Source: Massilia sp. Root335
GTDB lineage: Bacteria; Pseudomonadota; Gammaproteobacteria; Burkholderiales; Burkholderiaceae_D
Assembly: GCF_001425685.1 (NCBI RefSeq)
Contig: NZ_LMCY01000010.1
Location: forward strand, 24,688 to 73,792
Direction: 5' to 3'
DNA length: 49,105 nucleotides
Both the position numbers and the translations under genes were made by a program. Shown here one piece after another: positions 16,986-26,316 of this stretch. Within the stretch, counting starts at the first letter, position 1. Each line of letters opens with the position of its first letter. Below the pieces are notes generated by a model. That model was not told the origin of the DNA, made no database searches, and was given only the letters and a program-made list of their open reading frames with translations.

Positions 16986-18635
16986 ATGAACCGCATCGCA
17001 GCAGCGATCCTGCTCGCTTTCTCCGGCGCCGCACTGGCGCAGGCGCCCGCCGTCCCCGCCGCCCCCGCCGCACCTCCCGCTTCCACCGCTTCCGCCGCCG
17101 CGTTCGACGCCGCCGCCGCCCTGAATGCGCACCTGGCGGACGACGTCGAACGCACCATGAAATCGTTCGACGTGCCCGGCATCGCGATCGCCGTCGTCAA
17201 GGACGGCAAGGTCGTGGCCACGCAAGGCTTCGGCGTGCGCAAGCTGGGCGCCCCCGGCAAGGTCGACGGCAAGACGCTGTTCGAGATCGCGTCGAACTCC
17301 AAGGCGTTCACGGCGGCCGCGCTGGCGATGCTCGTCGACGAAGGCAAGCTGGCGTGGGACGATCCGGTCACGAAGCACCTGCCGGACTTCCAGATGTACG
17401 ACGCGTACGTCACGCACGAGATGACGGTGCGCGACCTGCTCACGCACCGCAGCGGCCTGGGTCTCGGCGCGGGCGACCTGCTGTGGTGGCCGACGACGAA
17501 TTTCTCGACCGACGAAATCATCCACAAGCTGCGCTACATCCGCCCGGCCACGAGCTTCCGCAGCAGCTATGCGTACGACAACCTGCTGTACATCGTGGCC
17601 GGCAAGATCGTCGCGAGCAAGTCGGGCAAGACGTGGGGCGAGACGATCCACGAACGCATCCTCGCGCCGGTGGGCATGGCGTCGACGACGACGAGCCTTC
17701 TCGAGAACGCGGGCAATCCGGACGTGGCGAATGCCCACAGCAAGATCAACGACAGGATAGCGGCCGTGAAGGCGATGCCCGTGCCGAACGCGGTGGGCGC
17801 CGTCGGCATCAACACGAATGCCGAGGACATCGCGCGCTGGATGAACGTGCTGCTGGCCGGAGGCCGCGTCGGGATGGGCGCCGACGGCAAGGAAGTGCGG
17901 CTGTTCAGCGCGAAGCAGGCGCGCGAGATGTGGACGGCGCAGACGCCGATGCGCATCAGCGAACCCGATCCGAGGCTGGCCGGCACGCGCCCGAACTTCC
18001 TGGCCTACGGCCTCGGCTTCCAGCTGCGCGACTGGCAGGGCCGGCTCCTGGCCATGCACAGCGGTGCGCTGCAGGGCTTTTATTCGAAGGTGCTGCTGGT
18101 GCCGGAAGCGAAGATCGGCATCGCGATCCTGACCAATGCCGAAAGCGGCGGCGCGCTGAATGCGCTGCAGTACCAGCTGCTCGACCGCATGCTGAACCCG
18201 GCCGCCGGCACCGACTGGATCGGCGCGGTCAAGGCCGTCGAGGACGAGAAGCACGCGAAGGAACTGGCGCGCCTCGGCACGGCCGGCGCGGCGCGCGCGG
18301 CGAAGTCGCAACCGTCGCTGGCGCGCACGGCGTACGACGGCGACTACCAGGACCCGTGGTACGGCATCGCGACGATCAGGCACGTCGGCGGCAAACAGGT
18401 GTTGACGCTGTCGCGCACGCCCGACCTCACGGGCGAGCTGGAACACTACCAGCACGACACGTTCATCGTGCGCTGGAAGGAGCGCAACTTCAACGCGGAC
18501 GCCTACGTGACGTTCGCGCTCAACCCGGACGGCAGCATCGAGCGCATGAAGATGCAGCCGATTTCCACCGAGACGGATTTCAGCTACGACTTCCAGGATT
18601 TGAACTTCACGCCGGTGAAGAAAAAATCCCCTTGA
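16986..18635 (+). CDS. Secreted serine hydrolase, class C beta-lactamase/AmpC-like family
   Basis: 549 residues. The start at 16986 opens a signal peptide (MNRIAAAILLAFSGAALAQ) followed by an Ala/Pro-rich linker. The catalytic domain (about 50-400) has the penicillin-recognising motifs: SxxK at S103-K106 (ASNSKAF), Y197-D-N199 and H358-S-G. These belong to the beta-lactamase/esterase/D-aminopeptidase superfamily; true AmpC enzymes are shorter. The last about 110 residues look like the DUF3471-type tail that many such hydrolases carry. It is most likely a periplasmic peptidase or esterase, and resistance cannot be claimed from sequence. Its end is followed by a REP-like repeat. Confidence 0.88.
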   Translation: MNRIAAAILLAFSGAALAQAPAVPAAPAAPPASTASAAAFDAAAALNAHLADDVERTMKSFDVPGIAIAVVKDGKVVATQGFGVRKLGAPGKVDGKTLFEIASNSKAFTAAALAMLVDEGKLAWDDPVTKHLPDFQMYDAYVTHEMTVRDLLTHRSGLGLGAGDLLWWPTTNFSTDEIIHKLRYIRPATSFRSSYAYDNLLYIVAGKIVASKSGKTWGETIHERILAPVGMASTTTSLLENAGNPDVANAHSKINDRIAAVKAMPVPNAVGAVGINTNAEDIARWMNVLLAGGRVGMGADGKEVRLFSAKQAREMWTAQTPMRISEPDPRLAGTRPNFLAYGLGFQLRDWQGRLLAMHSGALQGFYSKVLLVPEAKIGIAILTNAESGGALNALQYQLLDRMLNPAAGTDWIGAVKAVEDEKHAKELARLGTAGAARAAKSQPSLARTAYDGDYQDPWYGIATIRHVGGKQVLTLSRTPDLTGELEHYQHDTFIVRWKERNFNADAYVTFALNPDGSIERMKMQPISTETDFSYDFQDLNFTPVKKKSP

Positions 18636-18636
18636 T

Positions 18637-18720
18637 CCGTCGTTCCCGCGCAGGCGGGAACCTGATTTCGCGTGCGTGGCCGCGCAAAAACTTGGGCCCC
18701 TGCCTTCGCAGGGGCGACGG
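18637..18720. repeat. REP-like two-hairpin intergenic repeat, copy 1
   Basis: Begins CCGTCG, then GTTCCCGC-GCAG-GCGGGAAC, then a variable middle, then CTTGGGC and GCCCCTGC-CTTC-GCAGGGGC, ending GACGG. A second copy in the same orientation lies at 31708-31800. Both are intergenic and follow the 3' end of a plus-strand gene. The two inverted repeats with conserved outer sequence are what is expected of dispersed REP/BIME-type elements. Confidence 0.8.
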
Positions 18721-18754
18721 TATTGAAGCCGCGGGTCAGATTGAAAGCCGCACG

Positions 18755-19672
18755 TCAGATCGCCGGCACCGGCGAGAAGCCGGAAATCGCCCGGTACTTG
18801 CCGTTGCCGTAGCGGAGCACCTGGCGCTGGTCGATCGCGGCCGGCGGCCCAGCGAACGCCTCGGCGCGGCTGATCGCGCCCTGGTAGTGGACGGTCAGGT
18901 CGCCGGGCTGGTCGTGCGTGGCGTCGATCGTCCAGCTGCCCTCGATCGCGTAGCAGTCGTGCGGCTCCGGCCCGCCGCCATCGTCGTGCGCGGCCGGATC
19001 CTGCGCGTGCGGCTTGATGAGCGGCGCCAGGCGGCGCTGGCAATCCGCCGCGCTGTCGACGTTGATGCCGGACAGCGCCAGCTCCACGGCCGGTTCGCGC
19101 CGGATCATGTCGCGGCCCACTTCGTACACGGCGAGCCAGGTGCCGCAATAGCCTTGCCAGCAGCTGCCGTATTCGACGGCCAAGGCCGGGTGCCGCGCGG
19201 CCAGCGCGACTTCGCGCACCGCGGCGGCGCCGGAAAAACCGCGCAGCGCGAAGATGCCCTGGCGTGCGCTCACGCCCCAGGTGCCGCGGCGCTGCTCGAA
19301 CTGGTAGGCCGCCAGCGCCATCGGCGTCGCATGGACGGCGGTGGAGTGCCCGTCGTCGCCGGCCGGCACGAGGCCCGCGACGAGCGTCACGTGCGTCGCG
19401 TCCGTGCGCAGCACCAGTTTCGGTTCGACGAGCACCCGGTTCGTGCCCGTGTTCCAGCCGGCGTAGATGCCATGCGCCATGCCGGGAAGGGGCGGCAGCG
19501 TGGCGCTGTGCACGCGCCCGGCCGCGCTGTCGCTCCAGCCGGGGAAGGCCAGCGCGGCCAGCTGGGCCGGCGTGGGCAGGGGCGACGCGCCCGCACCGAG
19601 ACACAGGGCCGGCACGCAGGCCGCCACCACGACCGCGCGGACCGCGCTGCGCCAGGAAGTCGCGCGCCCCAT
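18755..19672 (-). CDS. Secreted protein of unknown function
   Basis: 305 residues; I do not recognise the family. The start at 19672 overlaps the stop of the upstream protease gene as TGATG, so translation is probably coupled. The N-terminus has Arg residues, a hydrophobic stretch (AVRAVVVAACVPALCLG) and a likely cleavage after it, so it is exported. The mature part has several cysteines (including CWQGYCGTW, an isolated Cys before RRLAPL, and HDCYAIEG), which suggests disulfides in the periplasm. A Gly/Asp/His-rich loop sits near residue 235. The tight link to a Deg-like protease suggests a shared periplasmic task; the function is unknown. Confidence 0.75.
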   Translation of the reverse strand: MGRATSWRSAVRAVVVAACVPALCLGAGASPLPTPAQLAALAFPGWSDSAAGRVHSATLPPLPGMAHGIYAGWNTGTNRVLVEPKLVLRTDATHVTLVAGLVPAGDDGHSTAVHATPMALAAYQFEQRRGTWGVSARQGIFALRGFSGAAAVREVALAARHPALAVEYGSCWQGYCGTWLAVYEVGRDMIRREPAVELALSGINVDSAADCQRRLAPLIKPHAQDPAAHDDGGGPEPHDCYAIEGSWTIDATHDQPGDLTVHYQGAISRAEAFAGPPAAIDQRQVLRYGNGKYRAISGFSPVPAI

Positions 19673-21213
19673 CAGATCTTCTTGCCGTTCCAGACGGCCA
19701 TCATGTCGGGCGAGCCCTGCGAACGGATGCCGTTGTCCTGCAGGATGCCTTCGGTCGCGTCGACCATCGCCTTGCGCGGCAAGACCATCGTCTCGCCGAT
19801 GCGCTGGTCGAAGCGCAGCACGACCAGGTCGTCCTTGAGGTCGCGCAGCAGGGCGACCAGGTGGCGCAGGCTGTGCACGGGCACGCCGTTGACGGATTCC
19901 ACGACGGAGCCGAAGCGGTTGCTGTAGCCGGCGACGACCTTGTGCGGGAAGAACGGCGAGCTGACGACGACGAGTTCCTCGTGCTGCGCGTCCGGCTCGT
20001 CGCCGCGGCGCGTGACGAGCGGGCTGGCGTTGAAGCCGTAGGCGTTCTGCAGATGGGCGTTGGCGGTGATGAAGGAGAGGTATTCGGCCGTGGCGCGCGA
20101 GAACACGATCGGGCCGTACACGAAGTACGACGGGTAGGTGCCTTCCAGCGGCGGGATCAGGAGGGGACGCGGGCCGCCGACGGGCACCTGCACCTGCATG
20201 GTCTTGCCGTCGCGGACGATGGTCAGCGGCACCTTGCCGTCCTTCGCGACCTGCTGCACGCGATACTGGAAGCGCACGCGCAGGTTCGGGCCCAGCTTGA
20301 CCATGCCCTGGTCGTCGATCGGGTACTCGCCGATGCGCGTGATGACGTCCCATTCCTTCAGCGGATACGCGGCATCGCTGCGGTAGGGGCGGTGCACGAC
20401 GACGCCGTCGACCGACTTGTCGAGCTTGAGGTATTGGCGCAGGACCGGATTTTCCAGGGTCTGGACGTCGTCCAGCAGCAGCGGCTTGCCGTCGTAGCGG
20501 CCGTCGGCCACGTCGCGCAGGAACAGTTCCACTTCCTCGTTGGGGATCACGTAGCCGATGTTCTGGGCGTTCGCCGCCACCGAGAACGCGAGGCCGACCA
20601 TCTTGTCGCCGTCGATCACGGGGCCGCCGCTGTTGCCGGGGTTGATCGGCGCGTCGATCTGCACGCGCAGGCCCGCGCTGCCGTACCCGTAGTGGACGAA
20701 TTCGACACGCGAGACGATGCCCTTGGTGACGGACAGCGACGTGCCGCCGAGCGGGTAGCCGTACGCCATCACGGCCTCGCGCACGTCCGGCAGCACGCTC
20801 GCGCGCTTGACCGGATGGTGCTTGTCGAAGAACGATTCGTCATCCAGCTTCAGCAGGGCCAGGTCCATGCCGCGCGCGATCGCAACGACGGTGGCGCCGA
20901 CCTTGTCGCCGTCCTGGCTCGCCTGCACCTGCACCTGGCTCGCGTAGCCGACCACGTGGGCGTTGGTCAGGATGCGCTTGCCCTCGATGACGACGCCCGA
21001 TCCGGTGATGTCCTGCGGCGTGGCCTTGGTCCAGGGCTTGAACGGGTCCGGACGACGCAGCGTGCTGAAGATCTTGACCACCGAGTTCTCGACGGTAGGG
21101 GAAACGGACGGCGCGGCGGTCGGCGGGGCGGTGGCCTGGCTGATTTCCTGGGCGTGGAGCGTGCAGCCGGCCAGCGCGAGCGCGGCGGCCGCGGCGAGGC
21201 GGACGATCTTCAT
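19672..21213 (-). CDS. Deg/HtrA-like (S1C) serine protease, predicted lipoprotein
   Basis: 513 residues. The start at 21213 is preceded by GGGAA and opens a lipoprotein signal with lipobox LAGC (Cys17). The protease domain (about 40-240) has the complete triad: His86 in TNAHVVG, Asp117 in GMDLALL and Ser195 in NPGNSGGPV. The C-terminal half holds PDZ-like regions, including VDGVVVHRPYRSDAAY near 280-370 and a later one with RFGSVVESVNGVPVHSL. This resembles the long Deg proteases that act in protein quality control. A longer reading to 21336 would place the lipoprotein signal inside the protein and is rejected. It is divergent from the tldD operon across a 360-base region. Confidence 0.9.
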   Translation of the reverse strand: MKIVRLAAAAALALAGCTLHAQEISQATAPPTAAPSVSPTVENSVVKIFSTLRRPDPFKPWTKATPQDITGSGVVIEGKRILTNAHVVGYASQVQVQASQDGDKVGATVVAIARGMDLALLKLDDESFFDKHHPVKRASVLPDVREAVMAYGYPLGGTSLSVTKGIVSRVEFVHYGYGSAGLRVQIDAPINPGNSGGPVIDGDKMVGLAFSVAANAQNIGYVIPNEEVELFLRDVADGRYDGKPLLLDDVQTLENPVLRQYLKLDKSVDGVVVHRPYRSDAAYPLKEWDVITRIGEYPIDDQGMVKLGPNLRVRFQYRVQQVAKDGKVPLTIVRDGKTMQVQVPVGGPRPLLIPPLEGTYPSYFVYGPIVFSRATAEYLSFITANAHLQNAYGFNASPLVTRRGDEPDAQHEELVVVSSPFFPHKVVAGYSNRFGSVVESVNGVPVHSLRHLVALLRDLKDDLVVLRFDQRIGETMVLPRKAMVDATEGILQDNGIRSQGSPDMMAVWNGKKI

Positions 21214-21341
21214 GGATTCCCTATTCCGGTATGCGAAATGTGACATGCAAGCGTTGCCGTCGCAATATACACGGTGAGTAACTGTAAAAATGCACGAAAT
21301 GTCACGCGTAACCATTCCGTAATGTTGGCCATGCATATATG

Positions 21342-21390
21342 CGGTGTCCGGTCGCCGCTCGCGGACACCGGCCGGACAGCCGCGGACACC
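21342..21390. promoter_or_regulatory. Clustered CGGACA half-sites, candidate enhancer (UAS) of a sigma-54 activator
   Basis: CGGTGTCCG (21342-21350) and CGGACACCG (21362-21370) form a perfect 9-bp inverted repeat. Two more CGGACA copies start at 21373 and 21383. The three CGGACA copies are spaced 11 and 10 bases apart, so they lie on one face of the helix. The cluster is about 65-115 bases before the predicted transcription start, the usual enhancer distance. The same half-site recurs upstream of the ABC/two-component operon. Confidence 0.6.
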
Positions 21391-21430
21391 GCGAACGGCC
21401 GCAACGCCGCCAAATCCGCGGCCTCGTCCA

Positions 21431-21446
21431 TGGCATGAAGATTGCC
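21431..21446 (+). promoter_or_regulatory. Sigma-54 (-24/-12) promoter of the tldD-moxR operon
   Basis: TGGCATGAAGATTGCC matches the TGGCACG-N4-TTGCW consensus at all but two positions, with the required 10 bases between GG and GC. Predicted start near 21457; tldD begins at 21574. Confidence 0.65.
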
Positions 21447-21573
21447 TGTATAAAACGTCAACTTGCTGCTAAGGTGGCTGCGCTTTTCCTCGCACCGCAG
21501 CAGTCAAAAAGAACGAGCGGGCCGCCATCCGGTCCGCAGTCAAAAAAAATGTTGTGTGATTTCAGGAGACCCC

Positions 21574-23211
21574 ATGGAACGCCGTACCTTCCTTAAAATC
21601 GGTGCCGGCACCGCCGGCGCCATGCTGGTGCCCGTGTTCGGCAACGCCATCGCGGCCGAGGAGATGTCGACCTCGATGTCCGTCGCGGCCAAGAAGGCGC
21701 TGGCCGACACCGCGCTGAATGCCGCCACCAAGGCAGGCGCGAGTTATTGCGACGTGCGCATCGGCCGCTATTTGAACCAGTACGTCGTCACCCGCGACCT
21801 GAACGTCGAGAACGTGACGAACACGGAATCGGCCGGCGTCGGCGTGCGCGTGGTGTGCAATGGCGCGTACGGCTTCGCCGCCACCAACGACATGACGCCG
21901 GACGGCATCGCGGGCGCCGCGCGCCAGGCGGTGGCGATCGCGAAGGCGAACGCCAGGCTGCAGTCGGAACCGGTACGGCTGGCACCCGTGAAGGGCGTGG
22001 GCGAGGTGGCGTGGGCGACCCCGGTCGTCCGGGACTGGCGCACGGTGCCCATCAAGGACAAGGCCGAACTGCTGATCGCGGCGAACAAGGCGGGCATGGA
22101 CGCCGGCGCGAGCTTCATGCAGTCGATGCTGTTCCAGGTACACCAGCAGAAGTACTTCGCGTCCACCGACGGTTCGTATATCGACCAGGACATCCAGCGC
22201 CTGTGGGCGCCGTTCTCCGCGACGGCGGTCGACAAGGCCAGCGGCAAGTTCCGCTCGCGGAATGGCCTGTCGGCGCCGGTCGGCATGGGTTACGAATACC
22301 TGGACGCCAGGCCCGAACACAAGCTCAAGGCGGCCGGCGGCGTCGCCACGCTGTACACGAAGTCCTATGACATCATCGAGGACGCGCGCGCCGCGGGCCG
22401 CGACGCCAGGCGCAAGCTGGCGGCAAAGTCGGTCACGCCGGGCAAGTACGACCTGATGCTGTCGCCCGAACACCTGTACCTGACGATCCACGAATCCGTC
22501 GGCCACCCGACCGAACTCGATCGCGTGCTGGGCTACGAGGCCAATTACGCCGGCACGAGCTTCGCCACGCTCGATAAATGGGAATCGAAGAAGTTCAACT
22601 ACGGTTCGCCGCACGTGAACATCGTCGCCGACAAGACGACCCCGGGCTCGCTGGGCAACGTCGGATACGACGACGAAGGCGTCCGGACCAAGCGCTGGGA
22701 CCTCATCAGGGACGGCATCCTCGTCAGCTACCAGGCCACGCGCGACCAGGCGCACATCATCGGCAAGACGGAATCGGACGGCTGCTCGTACGCGGACAGC
22801 TGGAGCAACGTGCAGTTCCAGCGCATGCCGAACGTCTCGCTGCAGGCCGGCAGCAAGAAGCTCACGCCGGACGAGATGGTCAAGGACATCAAGAAGGGCA
22901 TCTATATCGTGGGCGACGGCTCGTTCTCGATCGACCAGCAGCGCTACAACTTCCAGTTCGGCGGCCAGCTGTTCTACGAGATCAACAACGGCAAGATCGG
23001 CCACATGCTGGAAGACGTGGCGTACCAGTCGAACACGCAGGACTTCTGGAATGCCTGCACGGCGGTCTGCGATGAGCGCGACTGGCGCATGGGCGGCTCC
23101 TTCTTCGACGGCAAGGGCCAGCCTCCGCAGATCAGCATCGTGTCGCACGGTTCATCGACCGCGCGCTTCAACGGCATCAACGTCATCAACACCGCCCGCA
23201 AGATCGGCTAA
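21574..23211 (+). CDS. TldD-family metalloprotease subunit with a twin-arginine leader
   Basis: 545 residues. ATG at 21574 is preceded by AGGAG 5 bases upstream. The N-terminus MERRTFLKIGAGTAG is a twin-arginine (Tat) signal (RRxFLK) with cleavage likely after GNAIAA, so unlike cytosolic E. coli TldD this one appears to be exported folded. The C-terminal half holds the zinc motif HESVGH (H306, E307, H311) of the TldD/PmbA family, followed by conserved GSLGNVGYDDEGVRT. In known systems TldD carries the metal and TldE the companion fold; together they degrade unfolded peptides and trim some RiPP precursors. It heads an eight-gene operon behind a sigma-54-type promoter. Family is certain; export is a strong inference. 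Confidence 0.92.
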   Translation: MERRTFLKIGAGTAGAMLVPVFGNAIAAEEMSTSMSVAAKKALADTALNAATKAGASYCDVRIGRYLNQYVVTRDLNVENVTNTESAGVGVRVVCNGAYGFAATNDMTPDGIAGAARQAVAIAKANARLQSEPVRLAPVKGVGEVAWATPVVRDWRTVPIKDKAELLIAANKAGMDAGASFMQSMLFQVHQQKYFASTDGSYIDQDIQRLWAPFSATAVDKASGKFRSRNGLSAPVGMGYEYLDARPEHKLKAAGGVATLYTKSYDIIEDARAAGRDARRKLAAKSVTPGKYDLMLSPEHLYLTIHESVGHPTELDRVLGYEANYAGTSFATLDKWESKKFNYGSPHVNIVADKTTPGSLGNVGYDDEGVRTKRWDLIRDGILVSYQATRDQAHIIGKTESDGCSYADSWSNVQFQRMPNVSLQAGSKKLTPDEMVKDIKKGIYIVGDGSFSIDQQRYNFQFGGQLFYEINNGKIGHMLEDVAYQSNTQDFWNACTAVCDERDWRMGGSFFDGKGQPPQISIVSHGSSTARFNGINVINTARKIG

Positions 23212-23229
23212 GGCAGGAGACCCCATACC

Positions 23230-24567
23230 ATGACCATCCTGACCCAGGAACAAACCAAGCACATTTGCGACCGCGTCCTGTCCTTCTCGAAGGCGGACGA
23301 ATGCATCGTTACCGTCGACGGCAGCCGCAACGGCAACATCCGCTTCGCGCGCAACCAGGTCTCCACGGCCGGCCTGGCGGACGACACGAACATCGCCGTG
23401 ACGGTCGCCTTCGGCAAACGCCAGGGCACCGCCACCATCAACGAGTTCGACGACAAGTCGCTGGAAAAAGTCGTGCGCCGCGCCGAGGACCTGGCGCGCC
23501 TGGCGCCGGAAAATCCGGAATTCATGCCGGCCGTCGGCAAGCAGGACTACAAGGCGTCGCAGACCTTCAACGCCAGGACGGCCGCCATCGATCCGGAATT
23601 CCGCGCCCAGACGGCCGCGTATGCGATCGAAGCCTGCAAGAAGAACAAGCTCGTCGCCGCCGGCTTTTTCTCGGACGTCACGTCGTTCTCCAGCGTGGCC
23701 AACTCGAACGGCGTGTTCGGCCACCAGGAACAGACGGGCCTCGATTTCACCTGCACCGTGCGCACCGAAGACGGCCGCGGCTCCGGCTGGGTCAAGCGCT
23801 CGGCCACGGACGCCAACAAGTTCGACGCGCGCGAAGCGGCCGACGTCGCGATCGAAAAGGCGCTGCGTTCGGTCGACGCCAAAGCGCTGGAACCGGGCCG
23901 CTACACCGTGATCCTGGAACCGGCCGCCACGTCCGAGCTGCTCGGCTACATGCTGTCCGCCTTCGACGCGCGCGAGACGGACGAAGGCCGCAGCTTCCTG
24001 TCGAAGAAGGGCGGCGCCTCGCGCCTGGGCGACAAGCTGTTCGACCAGCAGGTGAACATCTGGGCCGACCCGTGGAACCCGGACGTGCCCGTGCTGCCGT
24101 GGGACACCGGGAACCTGATCGCGCGCCGGCGCATGGACCTGATCAAGGACGGCAAGGTCAACGCCCTGAACTACTCGCAGTACTGGGCGAAGAAGAAGGG
24201 CGTGCAGCCGACGGCCGCACCGGGCAACATCATCATGGCCGGTACCGGCAAGTCGACGGCGGAGCTGATCGCGAATACCAAGAAGGGCGTGCTCGTGACG
24301 CGCACGTGGTACATCCGCTCCGTCGACCCGCAGACCGTGCTGCTGACGGGCCTCACGCGCGACGGCACGTTCTACATCGAGAACGGCAAGATCAAGTATC
24401 CGATCAAGAACTTCCGCTTCAACGAGAGCCCCGTCACGATGCTCAACAACATCGACGAGATCGGCAAGCCGGTCGTCATCGCGGGCGACGAGGTGCCGTT
24501 CCAGATGCTGATTCCGCCGATGAAGGTACGCGATTTCAACTTCACGTCGCTGTCGGACGCCGTTTGA
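23230..24567 (+). CDS. TldE/PmbA-family partner of TldD
   Basis: 445 residues, 18 bases after tldD. It lacks the HExxxH zinc motif, as TldE/PmbA proteins do. Family features include an N-terminal ECIVTVDGSRNGNIRFARN region, a central LEPAATSELLGYML segment, and a C-terminal NFRFNESPVTMLNNI. No signal peptide is visible, although its partner has a Tat leader; it may be carried across with TldD or the pair may be split between compartments. The region before its start repeats the 12 bases AGGAGACCCCAT seen before tldD (21564-21575 and 23215-23226), a sign of old duplication. Confidence 0.9.
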   Translation: MTILTQEQTKHICDRVLSFSKADECIVTVDGSRNGNIRFARNQVSTAGLADDTNIAVTVAFGKRQGTATINEFDDKSLEKVVRRAEDLARLAPENPEFMPAVGKQDYKASQTFNARTAAIDPEFRAQTAAYAIEACKKNKLVAAGFFSDVTSFSSVANSNGVFGHQEQTGLDFTCTVRTEDGRGSGWVKRSATDANKFDAREAADVAIEKALRSVDAKALEPGRYTVILEPAATSELLGYMLSAFDARETDEGRSFLSKKGGASRLGDKLFDQQVNIWADPWNPDVPVLPWDTGNLIARRRMDLIKDGKVNALNYSQYWAKKKGVQPTAAPGNIIMAGTGKSTAELIANTKKGVLVTRTWYIRSVDPQTVLLTGLTRDGTFYIENGKIKYPIKNFRFNESPVTMLNNIDEIGKPVVIAGDEVPFQMLIPPMKVRDFNFTSLSDAV

Positions 24568-24592
24568 TCAGAACGGTACGTGTCGACGCAGG

Positions 24593-24611
24593 GTGGGCTC
24601 CCCGAGCCCAC
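24593..24611. repeat. Short GTGGGCTC hairpin
   Basis: GTGGGCTC-CCC-GAGCCCAC, a perfect 8-bp stem with a 3-base loop, in the 77-base gap between tldE and the tldD remnant. No T-run follows, so it is not a classic terminator. It could be part of a dispersed repeat or an RNA stability element inside the operon. Confidence 0.5.
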
Positions 24612-24644
24612 GTAACGCAAGACCACGTGTAATCGGAGCATCGA

Positions 24645-24689
24645 ATGGAACGCCGTACCTTCTTCAACACGGGCCGCAGGATCGGCTGA
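24645..24689 (+). pseudogene. Internally deleted remnant of an additional tldD-type gene
   Basis: Fourteen codons read MERRTFFNTGRRIG and then stop. The first six codons are identical in sequence to the start of tldD (ATGGAACGCCGTACCTTC). The last seven residues, NTGRRIG, match the last seven residues of TldD, NTARKIG. The whole middle of the gene is missing. The simplest reading is that a third TldD-family copy once stood here and was removed by an in-frame deletion, leaving its two ends. It lies 4 bases before the DUF4159 gene. A functional short peptide cannot be excluded. Confidence 0.7.
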
Positions 24690-24693
24690 GCGC

Positions 24694-25314
24694 ATGGCGA
24701 CGTACGATTTCTACTTCACGCGGCTGACCTACGAATCCGGCGATTGGGACGTGGACCAGCGCATGCCCAGCAACGTCCTGAACTCGCTCGTCGAGTACAC
24801 GACCTTGCGGGTGGACACGGCCGAGCGCATCGTCGCGCTGTCGGACCCGAAGATGCTGGAAGCGCCGTTCTGCTACCTGGCCGGGCACAAGCTCGTGCAG
24901 TTCACGCCGGGCGAGCGGCGCAACTTCGAACGCTACGTGAAGGGCGGCGGCTTCGTGTTCGTGGACGACTGCAACCACGACATCGACGGCCTGTTCGCCA
25001 AATCGTTCGAGGCCGAGATGGCGCGCATCTTCGGCCCGAAGGCGCTGCATAAAGTCCCCAACGACCACCGCCTGTATTCCGCCTTTTTCCACTTCGACGG
25101 CCCGCCCAACACGGCCGTGGAGCTGAACGGCTGGGGCGACGATCTCGTGCACGAATACCTGCGCGCGATCGAGGTGAACGGCCGCATCGGGATGCTGTAC
25201 TCGAACAAGGATTACGGCTGCGAGTGGGACTACGACTTCCGCAACAAGCGCTGGCTCGCGGTCGACAACACCCGTTTTGCAGTGAACATCATTCAATACG
25301 CATTGGGAGCATGA
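24694..25314 (+). CDS. DUF4159 domain protein
   Basis: 206 residues covering little more than one DUF4159 domain. Typical features: DFYFTRLTYESGDWDVDQR at the start, FERYVKGGGFVFVDDCNHD in the middle, and NGRIGMLYSNKDYGCEWDY. The fold is thought to be related to class I glutamine-amidotransferase-like domains, but no catalytic Cys-His pair is evident and the activity is unknown. In many bacteria DUF4159 is found as a C-terminal part of BatA-like membrane proteins; here it is a separate soluble protein with no signal or membrane segment. It is followed by moxR after 3 bases. Confidence 0.85.
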   Translation: MATYDFYFTRLTYESGDWDVDQRMPSNVLNSLVEYTTLRVDTAERIVALSDPKMLEAPFCYLAGHKLVQFTPGERRNFERYVKGGGFVFVDDCNHDIDGLFAKSFEAEMARIFGPKALHKVPNDHRLYSAFFHFDGPPNTAVELNGWGDDLVHEYLRAIEVNGRIGMLYSNKDYGCEWDYDFRNKRWLAVDNTRFAVNIIQYALGA

Positions 25315-25317
25315 GCT

Positions 25318-26313
<996 letters not shown>

Positions 26314-26316
26314 AAC

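Larger units (their letters stand above)
21214..21573. promoter_or_regulatory. Divergent control region between the protease gene and the tldD operon
   Basis: 360 bases without a gene. It holds, from left to right: AT-rich sequence near the protease start (21214-21340), a cluster of TGTCCG/CGGACA half-sites (21342-21390), a sigma-54-type promoter pointing right (21431-21446), and a leader of about 117 bases before tldD with two AGTCAAAAA direct repeats. I see no clear sigma-54 site pointing left to the protease. Confidence 0.7.

Noticed and set aside
16941..19604. An 887-codon minus-strand frame through the serine hydrolase gene and the first REP-like repeat
   Set aside because: It runs through a real gene in the other direction and a palindromic repeat; its composition is Arg/Gly-rich and no domain is visible.
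24593..24611. Terminator between tldE and the DUF4159 gene
   Set aside because: The stem is perfect, but no T-run follows and the downstream genes have no clear promoter of their own.
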